From NCBI GenBank assembly GCA_050084515.1, contig CM114272.1, positions 36,332,001-36,396,000 of the forward strand: 64,000 nt of DNA, given 5' to 3'. Positions 47,848-60,791 of this stretch are shown piece by piece (position 1 is the first letter of the stretch; each line of letters begins with the position of its first letter). Made by a program: the position numbers and the translations under genes. The notes under the pieces are model-generated. The model had not been told where the DNA came from. It saw only the letters and a list, made by a program, of their open reading frames with translations, and did not search any database. Source of the stretch: Blasia pusilla (lineage: Eukaryota > Marchantiophyta > Marchantiopsida > Blasiales).

Positions 47848-49583
47848 ATAAAAGTGGTGGACTTCATTAAAAGATCAAATGTCCCACTTTGAGTTTTAAG
47901 GCCTAGAACTTCCCTAGGTTTCACATACCATGTACCGTGTAGTAGCTCGTTGTCGCACGGGCACTTTGGTCTGGGAGGACAATTCTAATCCAAACCTAAT
48001 AGTCCTCCGATGGACTACAAGCCTAAACATACTAAACATGCAACCTGCTGCTTGACACTATATCTTCTATCTATTGAAAATTCTGCCCTTAATACATGGG
48101 AGACACATACAAGACTCAACCTGATGATCCAAACCCACAACCTCAAAACACCTTGGCCAATACTCACTCAACCAAGAGGCTAGGTGCCCACTAAAGGGAG
48201 CACATCCACCTAGCATTTTGGTTGGAGTACAATAATTGCACTCCAACCGGTCAATATTTTGCACCCCTATTTTCGTTTTAGCTCTGCCATACTTCCATTC
48301 CAGGCTGAGCAGTTGCAGGCAAGGAAGGGGGTTGAGTTTTTCCAACAGTTGGAGTAACTAGTTGGAAGACTAGAAAACTTTTCATATGGAATTGTGGACA
48401 GCCAGCTGTGCTGTGGGGAAGAACTGTGGGGAGACACTAGAATTGAAAGAAAAAAGGGAGCTACCAGCTGGAGAATCTAGCAAGACATTATGGCAATGAG
48501 GAATAGTAAGAATTGATTGAAGCGCCAAAACTGGAATGGACGAGATTTGAACTTATGAAAATCCTTCCCAACATACCCAACAATCGTTGGTTTCAACACA
48601 CGTTATTTGGATCTGCAGATGATAAAACACCATGGATGTCTTGGAATCCATGAGATAAGGGAAAATCCAAAAAAATCATTGTGTGACTTAGCCTTATGAC
48701 TACCATGAACAAATTTTGATTCTACTCCTTTCCAAACTTCTAATGCAAGGTGAGTGCAGAGAGGTGACGGGTGAAAACATTGAGATAATGTCTGAGAAGC
48801 ATGTGAGGAGAAAAGTTAGTTCTAGCATGTAAGCAGTAGGTAGTGAGGGAGCTCTTCCTGGATATGAATCATCCCCATAAATTGAAAACCAACACTAGCC
48901 AAAAGTGAATTTCCTGGACAATATTCTCAGGAGCACTATTCTTCATTGACTTCGCAAGAACGATTTGGCATCTAGGTGGGCCAATCTGAGCTGAAACCAA
49001 AGCACAGCATGAAACGAATCTCATGGAGACTATGTTCAACTTGTCATTTATAGTTATTTGAACACACGAGACCATGAAAGTCTGATCTGAGCAGTGACCT
49101 GAAGGCCGACCTCATCACACTTCGAGATGAAGTCACATAGGTGCACCATCGACTTAGGAAAGAGAGAACTTTGTATGCAATTCTCAATTTTCCATCATCT
49201 CCAGAAAACTAACCTAAAACACTTCTGAGAGGGGATTTTGCTTCGCAGTCAAATTGCTTGTGTGTGCATAGTCCCCGAGAAATAGTCTCAAGGACCACTA
49301 CTACATCTGCAAAATTGGTACTCTTCATTCACTTCCTTGAGAAGTGAGGAGCTTTCATCGAGGAAATTCTCAATGCACAGTAAATCTGCAAAATTGTTAA
49401 CTGTACAAATCCTTAAACTCTGATGTTGTCACACTTGCAACCCCTCCAAACCTTAGCACTGGTAAGTCGAGAACTTGTGTTGAACCTTTACTAGGGTTCG
49501 GAATCTACCAAGGACCACATTTGGGATGGTCTGAAGAGGCACCTACATTAGTTGCTTTGCTGATTAATGCTCGAGGGGTCATT
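47848..49583. other. Downstream of SUV3L, nothing recognised
   Basis: Non-coding as far as I can see. The part nearest 49583 may be the 3' UTR of the helicase gene. Confidence 0.45.
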
Positions 49584-52500
49584 CTACGCTTGAACCACAG
49601 CGTCAGCTACTTTCTGTGCCCCCTTATTCCATGGCGTGTTTGGCCTATTACGATACCTTCCTACACTAGAGGGCAATCTAGAACCCCTGGTATGAGTTGC
49701 AGGTAACTTACGTTTAGACCACCGGCGTGATGATTGCACCAAAGATTGGCCGAGTAGAGCTGCAATTTGCGAAGCCATCTCTCCAGCTTGCTCCTTTTGA
49801 GGAAAGAGATCCCCAGGAAAGTGTTGACTTAACCACAGATACATTGACAGAACCTGAATGTATGTATACAGGACTTCTAATCAGTTCTGATATGTTGCTA
49901 CAGCTTAACACAAAGGGATGAACTTATTAAAAGAACGGAATCATAAAACTGAGTCGACCTTATCCTTTACCTGCAATTGATTAAGATGTCCTTTTGTGGA
50001 TTTACTGCATTTCAAGATCTTAATATCCACTAGCGCAAGAGGAGATCCACACAAACCCATGTCGAGTCTTCTCATCCATTTATCAGTGTGCAGGTAAACT
50101 CAAAAGATTAAACCATTCAGAAGTTTTCGAGTTATTGTCGGATTTTATTACCTGATGCCGTGCTTCGAGGTCCAGAAGCTCAAATTCATCTCTAGCAGAG
50201 ATTGATGGGATGCCCATCTCTACGTGTACAGGAATCTTTTGACTGAAGGCTGTTGCATATCGATAAAGTGCTCCCATAGATTGTGGATCCCGTACATTTA
50301 CTGGTGCAAAACAGAAATTGAATCGATCTTCCAATGACAATCCCTTAACCTTTTCCAGCATATTTGCAACCCTCTGTAAGGAGACCACACGTCTTACAAA
50401 ATTAGTTCTGCACAATTGATGGGTATCAAACATATTTGTTTACAGACAGGAGGGTTTCAGCAGTGTCATTCCAAGTTACCTTCCTTAGGTAGGAAATTCA
50501 CAACCACTTACTTCCCTTTCCAGATCAGTCCTATCACTTTCAAAGGAGCTCTGGGCTTCAGATAGCAAAATCATTTCCCTGCCAAAATGGACATACCTTC
50601 AGATTGTCATAGCGACAGAGGAAATATGCACCATCCAGTTTGCATGTCTCTGAAAACCTGTATAAATGCCACATGCCAGAATGAGTAACCTCAGAATCAT
50701 CAGGTGACAAAACAAAGGGCATTTGATTCATGACGGGGCCGACAATACTCACATTCCAAAGCAAGAATAGCTGCATCCCACCCACAAGGAACTCTATGCT
50801 GCTGTCATGAGAGGAAAATCATACATTTTACAACCGTAAATAAAGGTCTAAATAATCTGGCCTTCATCAAGATGGGCCAGCAATAAAGTGCAAGATGAGA
50901 GATTTACCGTTCAAGAAGTTTTGCAAAATTCTCATTTGGAAGCTGACTGGCAAATAGCTCCACCTGTTATCATATTAACTCAGAAAGTGAATTTCAGGCT
51001 CAAACTTCAATCTAATAGTACTGGTTCATACAAAGTCCAATTCTAACTTTTCCTGTTTAATACTTGGTCCAACTGAGAAGGAAACATGGCATCACTTTAA
51101 CCTGTTCATAAACGGGAAAGAGGCCTGCAGCAGTCGAAGGCTCAAAGTCTTGGACCAATGAAGCATCCAAATAGGCTAGGTCTTGGGAAAAGAATGTTGT
51201 AGTTACACCCTCAGGATAGATACTACCCCGGCGCCCAGCTCTACCTGCAATTTGCTTGACCTGCATTCCAAAAGGTAAGATTAGCCTGCTCGCTTGTAGA
51301 AAACCTTTGAAGAAAAAGTAGTCTCAGCTAGTGAAGGCATTGGCCGCAAGCTACATCCGCAGCAAGATTCATCATCCCAGCCTGCTAAAGAAAGAAAGAA
51401 GAGAACTGCAGTATTCCTCAGCATACCTGAGCTGGTGGTACCGGCTTCTTTGAATCTCCATCAAACTTGTCGAGTGAAAAGAATACAACCCTGCGAATAT
51501 TTAGATTAAGGCCCATACCAATGGCATCACTTGCCACTAACACATCATATCCATTGTCTGCCTCATTGAAAAGCTTTGCTTGCTGTGTCCTTGTCTCTGG
51601 AGGCAGTGCTCCATAAACGACACAGCACCGGTGCTTCGTCGCCAACTCCACTTCTCGCTGCCAAAAGTATGCACGAATATCTGAACAAGTTAGCAGGTCA
51701 TAATATTACCCCCAGCCGAACAATGATGACATAAGAGCTATTTTGAAGATATTAAGTGATTAGTAATAAACGTGGAACCAGACAATCCGGATCCAACTCT
51801 AGTTCAGATTCAAGTGGTGTAAGCAGAAAATAAAGAAGGGTTTCATTGAAATAAGAAGTAAGCAAATGTACCTTGATATCAAAGATGTCTCGGCGAGAGA
51901 ATGCCACAATGCAGTCTCCTGCTTGAATATTCCTAAAATCCCCTTTAAGAGATTCCTATAGTTGAACAAGGTGGCATGACCACATTACAGATACACTAGA
52001 ATTAAAAGAGACGAAGTCTGAGCCCTACTTCCAAGCAGTAGGTGAACCTAAACCTTCCTCAAGACAGCTGGTGGATGGTAGCCAGAGATCGCTTTGCTCA
52101 TGAACAGCACCACATCAAAAAGGAGCAGTAAAAAGCATTCAGAAAGAGAAACTGCAAAGCAGTGATATAAGACCATGATATCTAAATGAAAACATTGCCT
52201 GCTCTCTTGGAGGCCACATCACCACTTTGAGGAAAGCAATGGTGTCCCTTACCTCGGAAACCTTGAGAGGTTTGAAGCGCTCATACTCATTCTCCACCAA
52301 TTCATCCCCAGTTCCATTACAAAGGTTGCGGATTAGTGGCAGAGCGCTAGGATCACCACATACATGTATCTCATCCGCCTGCAAGCCCAAAAATGCTCGT
52401 GTCCAAGCCCATCCTCGATACTCATCACTCATCATTTGAATCTCGTCAATTACAGCTACATCCCATTGTCTGTTGAGGTAACACATTTCAATTGTGCATG

Positions 52501-55010
52501 CGACATGGTTGGCAAAAGGTACATCTCTCTTCTCTTGTCCAGTGTGAAGATTACAATAAACACCTTGCATGTTGACTGTATCAAACACCTGCATCACAAT
52601 GAAGGATAGAAAAGTCATCCCAAAGACCATGCAATTCACGGTGCTCAAGCCTGCCCTCAGACTCCCCGAAAATATCACACTTGATAACCAGGCAATTGTC
52701 CACCCACCTCTCGTCTTAGATTTCAACCAAAAAACAAGATTACTTACTACAACAAGTAGGTTAAGTTTATTGTAGGCTAATTCCGAATATGAATGATGAC
52801 ACTACCTCCATAGCAAGTAGGCGCAGGGGGCTGCAATAAATCCCAGAGGAGGCTTCCATGAGCCGTTTGAGGGCTATGTATGTCTTGCCACTGTTCGTGG
52901 GACCCTTATGATACACCACCTTCCGTTTCATTGCTCGTGCAAAAGGATACCTGGCGTAAAGGAAAGCAAGTCAGAATAACAATCCACAAGGTAAAGTAGG
53001 GGATATAAACTACTGAAAGTGCTGACATGCGTACAAAGAGTACATTACAGGTCACGTAACAAAATCGTGCTTTATGGGACTAACCAAGCATCAGGTTTTG
53101 TCATATCTGCTGTGGTCACAAGCTCGCGGTAGCGGCAGATTTCATCAGAAAATTCTTGAATGCAGAACTCTGCAAAACTTGGAAACAAAAACTTCAGGGC
53201 CTCATTGGTAGGGCCTTTCGCTATCACAAAAGATCGGAGCTCCTGCGTAGACCTATGCGTAAAGAACTTTCGAAACTTGGAGGCCGCAGTAGGGAAGAAC
53301 TTAGAGTTGATATAGAGTGAAAGGGCTTGATCCGAAACCCATCTGCAACCAATAAACCGTGAAGATAAGTGCACACTCTGAACTTGCAGACTTACTTCCC
53401 GTAAACAGAACCTTGTAACCCTCAAAATGGTGTCTTTCAGAAGAATCCATGGCTGCTGTCCACTCGTGACAGATTGAGGAACGAAGTACAGGAGAGACCG
53501 ATCTTGGTTGAACAAATGCGTACCCTGACATCGAGAATCGGTAGAAGATGCTGTTCAATCTCACTTTGTCATGAGCCTGTAAGGGATGCAGGGCCCCTCT
53601 CGTCCTTTGCAAAATCTGGTAAACTTTCAAGGGATCGGTGTAGTCTACTGATTCTGAAGGTATTTCGATATTAGATCTGCTACCTACTTTTACGGGTGCC
53701 GCTGTCTTCTTCTCTGTCATCTGATTCGCGCTTGTCTTCAATTGTTTCGAACCATCTTTGATACCAACGTTCATAGCAGGACCAGAAGTGGAGTTTCCTG
53801 CGTTCTGTGACTTCAATTCTTTCAGGTGCTCCGTCACCACACTGGTAGAAGATGTCGACCGCGATTCCTGATCTTTGGAAGAAATCCCGGCTCCCATGCA
53901 GCTGTCAGCAGCTCCATTCGCTTCCGGGTTCATGTGATGAGAGAGAATTGTACCTCCTGCCTCGTCAGACCTACCTTCATTCGCCGAGACGAGGGTGAGA
54001 GTTTCGGCACTTACCCCCTTTTCCTGATTGTCGGAACTGGAAGAGAATTCAACTACTGCCTCGCCATATCCACCTCCATTCGCAGAGACGATGGTAGGTG
54101 TTCGGGCACTTACTCGAATTGCCACACTTTCGAGTGGTTCATTACTTGCGTTCACCACGGATGAGCTCCCCAGCGAAGAAGTATTCGAAGTCTCGCAGAC
54201 ACTCTCCTCAACCTGACTCCCCTTCCTCCCACTTTTGGGGGAGGCAGAGCTCTTAACAGGGGCAACAACAGAGCCATGCACTTCCTCTCCTGAAGGCACT
54301 TCCTTGACCCGTTTCTTCCTCCCTGCTGGGGTTTTAGCCGCCACCACGGAATCACAAGAACCAGCATTGATGGTAACATTTTCGGGAACCAGTGCTGAAA
54401 CACCGTCATCTTTCACCTTCACTTCCCCACCAACTGTTGAAGACCATTCCTCATTTCCTTCTTGCGGCAGACCCTTTTTCCTCCTCCGCTTCTTCACAGG
54501 CGCCTCTCTACCGCTCACACTGGCGGTGATTCCTTCGTCTCCTCCTTGCCTCTCCCCTCTCACCTCATCCACCTCCATAATCCTCACCTCCTCCGGCACG
54601 CTCGCAAATCCTCTGCGCGCTGCCATCGAGCCCCCCACCCTGACGGTGCTCGAAGCATGACCCGCAGGGGTCGCGGAAAAATTCCTGAACACGCTTCTGC
54701 TCAAGTGCGCCGGGAGGAAGCAGCCCACAGCCAGCAATTCCCTGGACCCCAGCCCGGCGCCATCAAGCAGAGCGATTCCTGCGGGAAATCGAGGTGCGGC
54801 AGAAGGAAAGAGGCGCAGAGGGGCATCATTAGGACTCCGGCGGCCAGCATCCGCAGCGCCGGCGCTGTGAAATTTGGTGGCGTCGGACGGAGCAAGCGGC
54901 AGCAGCGCTGCGTCCGCTGTCGATCGCTCGCAGTGTGCGCTCTGCGAGATGTGGAACCTGCGCAGGAGAGCGCGCCGCACCACACCCTGCAGCTGCTGCT
55001 GCCGTCCCAT
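49584..55010 (-). CDS. SUV3L: SUV3L-type mitochondrial ATP-dependent RNA helicase, eleven exons
   Basis: Exons (complement) 53524-55010, 53085-53342, 52806-52950, 52253-52588, 51872-51955, 51427-51657, 51102-51260, 50908-50963, 50597-50657, 50152-50373 and 49584-49853 give 1102 residues with closing phases. The N-terminus ([19 protein letters not shown]) is Arg-rich and lacks acids, as expected of a mitochondrial presequence. A long Ser/Glu/Lys-rich linker reaches about residue 440. Motifs: [13 protein letters not shown]; Walker A GPTNSGKT (598-605); DEIQ (678-681) as the DExH-type box; [40 protein letters not shown] (850-859); then [17 protein letters not shown] and a SUV3 C-terminal domain. 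It matches the longer plant SUV3L form (Arabidopsis DEXH18) better than the short SUV3. SUV3 helicases unwind RNA for mitochondrial RNA turnover; the role here is inferred. A GTAAGT near 49711 could be an alternative donor, but reading through gives the expected YRNRP tail. Confidence 0.92.
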
Positions 55011-55380
55011 GATCTCAGAAGTCGTTCCTCAATCCTTTCCCTCACCCGTTTCGCCTCGATCTCGCACTCCAACTCCTCCACAATCCGCCTCCCTCCATCC
55101 TGATCCCCGCGCAAGCTCGTCCGGCCCGAGCAGCATCAGCTGCACGAGCAGCGCATCATCGTCGTCGCCGCCGCACACGATTTCGTTCCCTGCGGCCGTC
55201 GTCGATCGCTCACTCGCGAGTGCAGAGGAAGGAGGCCGATCGCACGGGAATCTCACTGCAGTTGCTGTCCCATCCGATCCGATCCGATCGACAGCTTCGC
55301 CCTTCTACTTCCTTCGAAGCTTTCGGAGATGGGCAGATGCCAACAGATGCCTCCCTCTCCTGTTCCTTGTTCCTGTCTGT

Positions 55381-55455
55381 GACTCTCGTTAGGGTATCTT
55401 CATCATGCGATTCTGCGTTGGGGGGTCGCATGATGAAGATACCCTAACGAGAGTC
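55381..55455. repeat. Perfect 30-bp inverted repeat, 15-base loop
   Basis: Arms 55381-55410 and 55426-55455 are exact reverse complements around a G-rich loop. It lies 370 bp upstream of the SUV3L start codon, at the edge of the GC-rich leader. Confidence 0.97.
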
Positions 55456-58400
55456 GTGGGTTCTAGGTCGCGGCGACCCTTACGGGTCCTAAGATTAATG
55501 ATCCCAAAGTTAGAGGGCTCAAATAGTGTCCACCCTCTGGTGACGCTATTGTATGAGGTCCATTTAGGTGTTGTTGATATTCTCTACTATGTTGCATTTG
55601 TGTTCTTCTATGGGCACCAGTTGTATTTTTTATTTTTATTTAATTTATCATAGGAGGGTTTCTTCGAACCATGTCCTCTTTTTCTTTTAATTATAGAGAT
55701 GTTGTTGGTGGGTGGGGGTGCTCCTTTTTCTTTTTTCCAGGGGTCGGTTGTGGCTTTCTATTCTTTGAGTCTCCCTCTTTTGAATTCCGGATGGATTTTC
55801 CATCGCCCGTTTTTTATTAAGACCTCTTTCCTTCCTTCGAAACAAAATTACCCGTCACAACATCATCCTATTTTGAGCTCAATAGGAAGCCTTTTAATTC
55901 TCGCAAATTATGTTTGGTTTGATCTCATATTGAGTTAAAAATTGAATGGAAAGAGGTTTTAGTAGTATTTTTCTTCATTTTTATTTTCAAAATGGAAATT
56001 TAGTTATTTTTTAAATTATTCTCAAGAAAATTAGTAGGTCTCCCTCGTGTTAAGGATATGTTTCCATTCATAAAATGAGCATTATATCTAGGGGTTGAGC
56101 TCAAAGCCAATAATAATTCGCAAATCAATGGCAGTCCTTGTAGAGCTAACAAAAGATTGACATGTCTTCACCTGTCAAAATTTAATTGGAAGAGAATGGA
56201 AATGCGCTACACAACACAACTCTGTCCTAGGCTTTCAACATTGTGTCACACGATTCAATCAAGAAAGTAAAGGTGCAATTGGAATGTTTCAATGATTAGA
56301 CCATAATCCTGTGAAGTGTCGTTGAGGTAACTATAGTCATTGACTAGAACTTGCTCTTTATACGCTACAAATGCATACGTGCTCTTTGAACATGGTATCG
56401 TATAGTGTTGTGTGTACTTTTGCAAGAGAGAGAAGAAGGAATCCAAAGCACCCTTTGGTATATTACATGAAATCGCTCATTTGAACAACAACATTAGCTA
56501 TTAAGTTGTGAAAGTGTCTCAAATTTTAGACATTTTTCTCAACCCTGAAAAAGAAAATTCTACCTTTGTGAGTTTCTTCCCCATTTAAAAAAAGATCTTA
56601 TTTCGTATTCAGGATATGGAAGCCTTTTTTGGTTTTACTACTTTTTCCCATGATTCTATCTAGCATTATGGGCTTATGTAGTCTTCTCCTCACTTAAAGC
56701 CAAATGATTCTTTTCCAAGGGAAATCTAATTTATGCTACCATAAAATTTGGGGATTATAAAATTTCCAAATTGTTCTCTTCCATCTCACAGTTCTTTATG
56801 ATTAGCAATTTTAATAACCTACGCCAATCACTATATCAATCGATTATTCTTTGAATGATGTCTATGCAATTTTAGAGCACAAATACTAGCCTTGGCCTCT
56901 TATGGGTGTTAAAAAACTCAAGCCTAAGAAGAGGGAGTGAGTTGGTAAGAAACAATTGCAAGCCTCCATAGATGTGAGGATTGGGCAACAAGTGTCAAGT
57001 TATTGGGAAGGATAAAGCAAAGTAGCGGGTTAATAGGCCCACTTAAACCTCAATCGCAGTGAGAGCGGTTGTCCCTTGTAGATAGCAACCATGACTACAG
57101 CCACGGGTGGAAACGGCAAGACCTTATCACGCTCATTTTATCACTCACAGCAAGAAAAGATATCATTGTGCATGTGGGTGAACAAATTAAATGAAGAATA
57201 GTCCATATCTTTTTCTTTTTGGATTTTTGAACCGTGAAAAAAATACAAGGATAAGCAAGAGGAAAACAAAGTGGAGGGAGCCACGGCCAGATATTATGAC
57301 ACATCACCCATTGACCAATTTACAAATCAAAGTGGCCAATCAATTTCCGCTTAGAACCCATTGATTAAAAAGGGATCTATGTAACATGGTTCTTTCTCAA
57401 CATTTTCAAATCAAAGAAGCACTTGAGAATTAGTTGGGGTTTTTAGCAAGGGCTATGGAGACTATTTTTTCATTGCAAGTGTCCCACTACTCATGTCTAC
57501 CAAAAATCAATTCTTCCTCATGGTATGTGACCTATGTATTAGGTGTTGGTCCTACCACAACTTTGAGGCACCTCTACATTGTCAATTGAGTCAAAGTGCA
57601 ACAATCTCTCGCCATGATAACCCTCATTCCCACTCCGCACACTTTGGAGTCCCGAAATTTGGCTCTACTTCTTTTCCTCAATAATTGGCCACTTTCTTAG
57701 ATGTCCTCATATTAGCCCTACATCAAAAGGAAAACAAAAGCTGAATAAAAGGAAATGGGAAAATCCATCACAAGTACAAAGAAGGGGACTCAAAGAGTGA
57801 TGAACATCAAGTCCACACTTGGCTGGGGTCAAAGGAGAAGGGGGAGGTCCCTACAAGCTAAACTCGCCAACAACAAAAAATTATTAACTACACCTAAGAG
57901 AATGTGAGTGCCACTAAGAGGGGCTATAGCATTGGCGTCAAGGTTGCACTCAGACAAAGTCTGTGTCCGTGGACTTATGTCTGACCCTAAGATGGACACG
58001 TTTGTGCAGGCCCGGGTACTCATGGCCCTCACCCAAGTCCGCCCCCGGATTGCCAAGCCCGTAGCGAGCATCGGGGCTAGCCGAGCCCGCACCAATTTTG
58101 TGGCCCGCACATGGCGGGGTGGGCTCCCATTGGGCTAGCTCAAGGCCCACGTATGGCGGGCTTGAGGCCCTAACCGGATATATTTCAATGGCTAATGGGC
58201 CGTAATGGCATGACCAAATGTCCTCTGTGAAAATGATTATAAAATTGAGTCCATTTCACCGCTATCCTTGCCATCCCTTGTAAGAATCTTCCTTATGCCC
58301 ATATACTTGAACTAATTTTGGCACAAGATTTATAACTAAAATGCCTACTACCAATACCTCAACCTCCCTCCATCATTGAAAGATTATGATGACTAAAAGA

Positions 58401-60791
58401 ATCACTTATAGAGTAGTACCACTCCTTAGCCATATGGAAGCCACTCTCACACATAAGAAAGTAAAAAGTCATACTATTAAGGGCGTCAACTCTTACTCAT
58501 AAGCTCCCAATGAATGCCACGTACGAAGCCTTTCAACTCTTTAATTTTTGTCTAATTTTGTCTCTACTAAGCCAAAACTTGAATAGAAAAGAGGTTTAAT
58601 AATTATGTTAATTTAAATTTTTTTAATCATAATGAAATTTTTTGAGAGTCTTTCATGTTTAATTTATTTTTCCATTTAAAAAATTATATTTATGCTTTTA
58701 TACTAATTAATATATTAGTTTCAAGTTAATTTTGGAAGGGAAATCACAGATTATTTTGGAAAAAATGATAAAAGATAATAATAGTGTAGTGGAAACATTA
58801 ATATTCTTCAAAAGGATGAAAATGATTTTAATTTCCATAAAAAATTCAAAATTTCATTACCAAGGATTTCTAAGGAATATTTTGAAACAAACTTGGGATC
58901 AAAATAAGTGATTTTCTTTTACTAATTGAGAGATGGGGGTTGGAGAAAGAACAATAACTGATTTCATTCTAAATTGATAAGGGGAAAGATATGAGTTTTT
59001 AAAAATCAAAATTAGAATATCTTAACTATTCATATCGTTAACTCTATAATTTCAACATGTGTTTAATGTTATGAAGTATTTTCATTTCCATCCATCCATC
59101 CATCCATGGGGAAAAAATTACTACTATAAACATGGTGTTTTCCATTCCCCAACTTTTTCTTCTTGTTTTACTTGCATGTATGTGCCAAACTCTATTTTTG
59201 GAGAGCTTGAAACTCTACCAATTACTTCCCCCCGTCTTTCCCATCTTAAAAGCCATTTTGGGATTACTTCAATTTAGAACAAGTGCCACTAGAATATGGG
59301 AGAGTATTCTCGCCATGTGGTTAGTTGATTCCTCAATTGCAAAGCTTCCAAACTAGAATTCTTTTGAATTTCTCAGCAAAGATTTAAAAACCAATTTTGA
59401 AGTAGAAAAAAGAGTGTTTTAGGGTGAGTCCATAATATGGATAACCTCCTCCCAGGTAATCACTTTCTCCACTTAGGGAGAATTTATTTAATATTTTGAT
59501 TAAAGAATGATCTTTTGATTTCCAAATATCTTTCCCTCCCTCAATAGTCATACTTTACATTAATGATGGATAACTTGAAATACCTTTATTATATCGGGCA
59601 TTCAGTATTATCTAAATGCTGCCAAATCCTCTCGTGATTCGAGATTGTCATTCATCAATGTTGACCAGGCCTTAAGATAGACATATTTGAAGATGTGTTA
59701 AAATATGCTAGTATATTTCATGCACACACTTGGAAAAAGTGTCCATTGTTCCTCAACCGACACTCAGAAGAGACATTGATATTCTAGTAATTTTTAGCAA
59801 TGCACCACATGGGTTTGCAATGATTTGAAAGTGAACTCCTTCCCATAATTTTAAAGAAGCCCCTACCTTCCTCGTTGTTTGAGCAGGGATTTGAAAGGAG
59901 TAGTCGTGTTGTGCAGGAAAATCCCTTCCCCTTCATTTTGAGAAAAAACTCCCATTTGCTCCCTACACTTAACCATCCCCAAAAGAACTCTCTCTCTGGG
60001 CAGTGCAGAATATCGCTTGAATGGCATATATTACAATTGACCTACAAAACTAGGTCAAGCTGGGAGACCTAGCTGTTGGACTGGCAGATTGCTTTCTAAG
60101 ATTTGTAGGTTGCCACCTGTTGGTAAACTCTGCAAGAACATTCAGATGAAAACAATTACAGGTAGATCAGAGTTGGGCATTTCCCGCCCAAATGCCATCC
60201 ACTTACGTTTCAAGATTGCCCATCTGCCTGTGGTGTGAGTTGTCTTCTACTTCTTATGCTTCATTGCCCTGCCCACTCGACTACGCAACAGTTGCACACT
60301 CCTTTCTCATCTTCCACAATTGACGATCTAAATAGGACAGCACCAGCCTTTGCTTGACTTGAATGGTGTTGCCCTCTCTCTTGTTAAAAGGAACTTTGGC
60401 TGGGGATTTCAAACTGTTATAATAATGACTCCAACTCACTGCTTCTCCCAACATAGATTTTGCGCCCATCAATGCTCATGTCTCCTGTGGCACTGCTCAC
60501 CATATGTGAAGTGCATTTTCCAAAGACAAGCTCTCTTGGGAGAGGAATTTGCAAGACAAATGACACTCCGTTCCTGGCATCAAACTGCAAACGTAGATGC
60601 CACTGCCTCACCAGAGTCCAGCACAGGTCATGGCCTTGGAGTCCTGTCGGCCTGTAACCTGTGACTATTCAAGGGGAGGCTTGTGAATCTGGCTGCGACA
60701 AAAGCCTCGAGAGCAAAATAGGATGAGATCCTCTTGATTTCCAGTGGAACTGGCTTTAAGAAGTGGAGCCCCAGAGGTGTGTGTGATGGAC
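55456..60791. other. AT-rich intergenic DNA
   Basis: No gene recognised. 57785-57845 is the second copy of the dispersed repeat at 21985-22060. 57900-58160 is a short GC-rich patch. CCAT units lie at 59088-59109. 60280-60790 is probably the PIG-T 3' UTR and downstream region. Confidence 0.45.
57785..57845 (+). repeat. Dispersed repeat shared with 21985-22060
   Basis: Same blocks (GGGGACTCAAAGAGT, then AAGTCCACACTTGGCTGGG) in the same orientation as the 22-kb copy. Confidence 0.6.

Noticed and set aside
54701-55114. 137-codon minus-strand open frame at the SUV3L start
   Set aside because: Overlaps SUV3L exon 1 in another frame; no motif.
60417-60660. Minus-strand coding-like frame after PIG-T
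   Set aside because: No family recognised, no splice support; more likely 3' UTR or downstream DNA.
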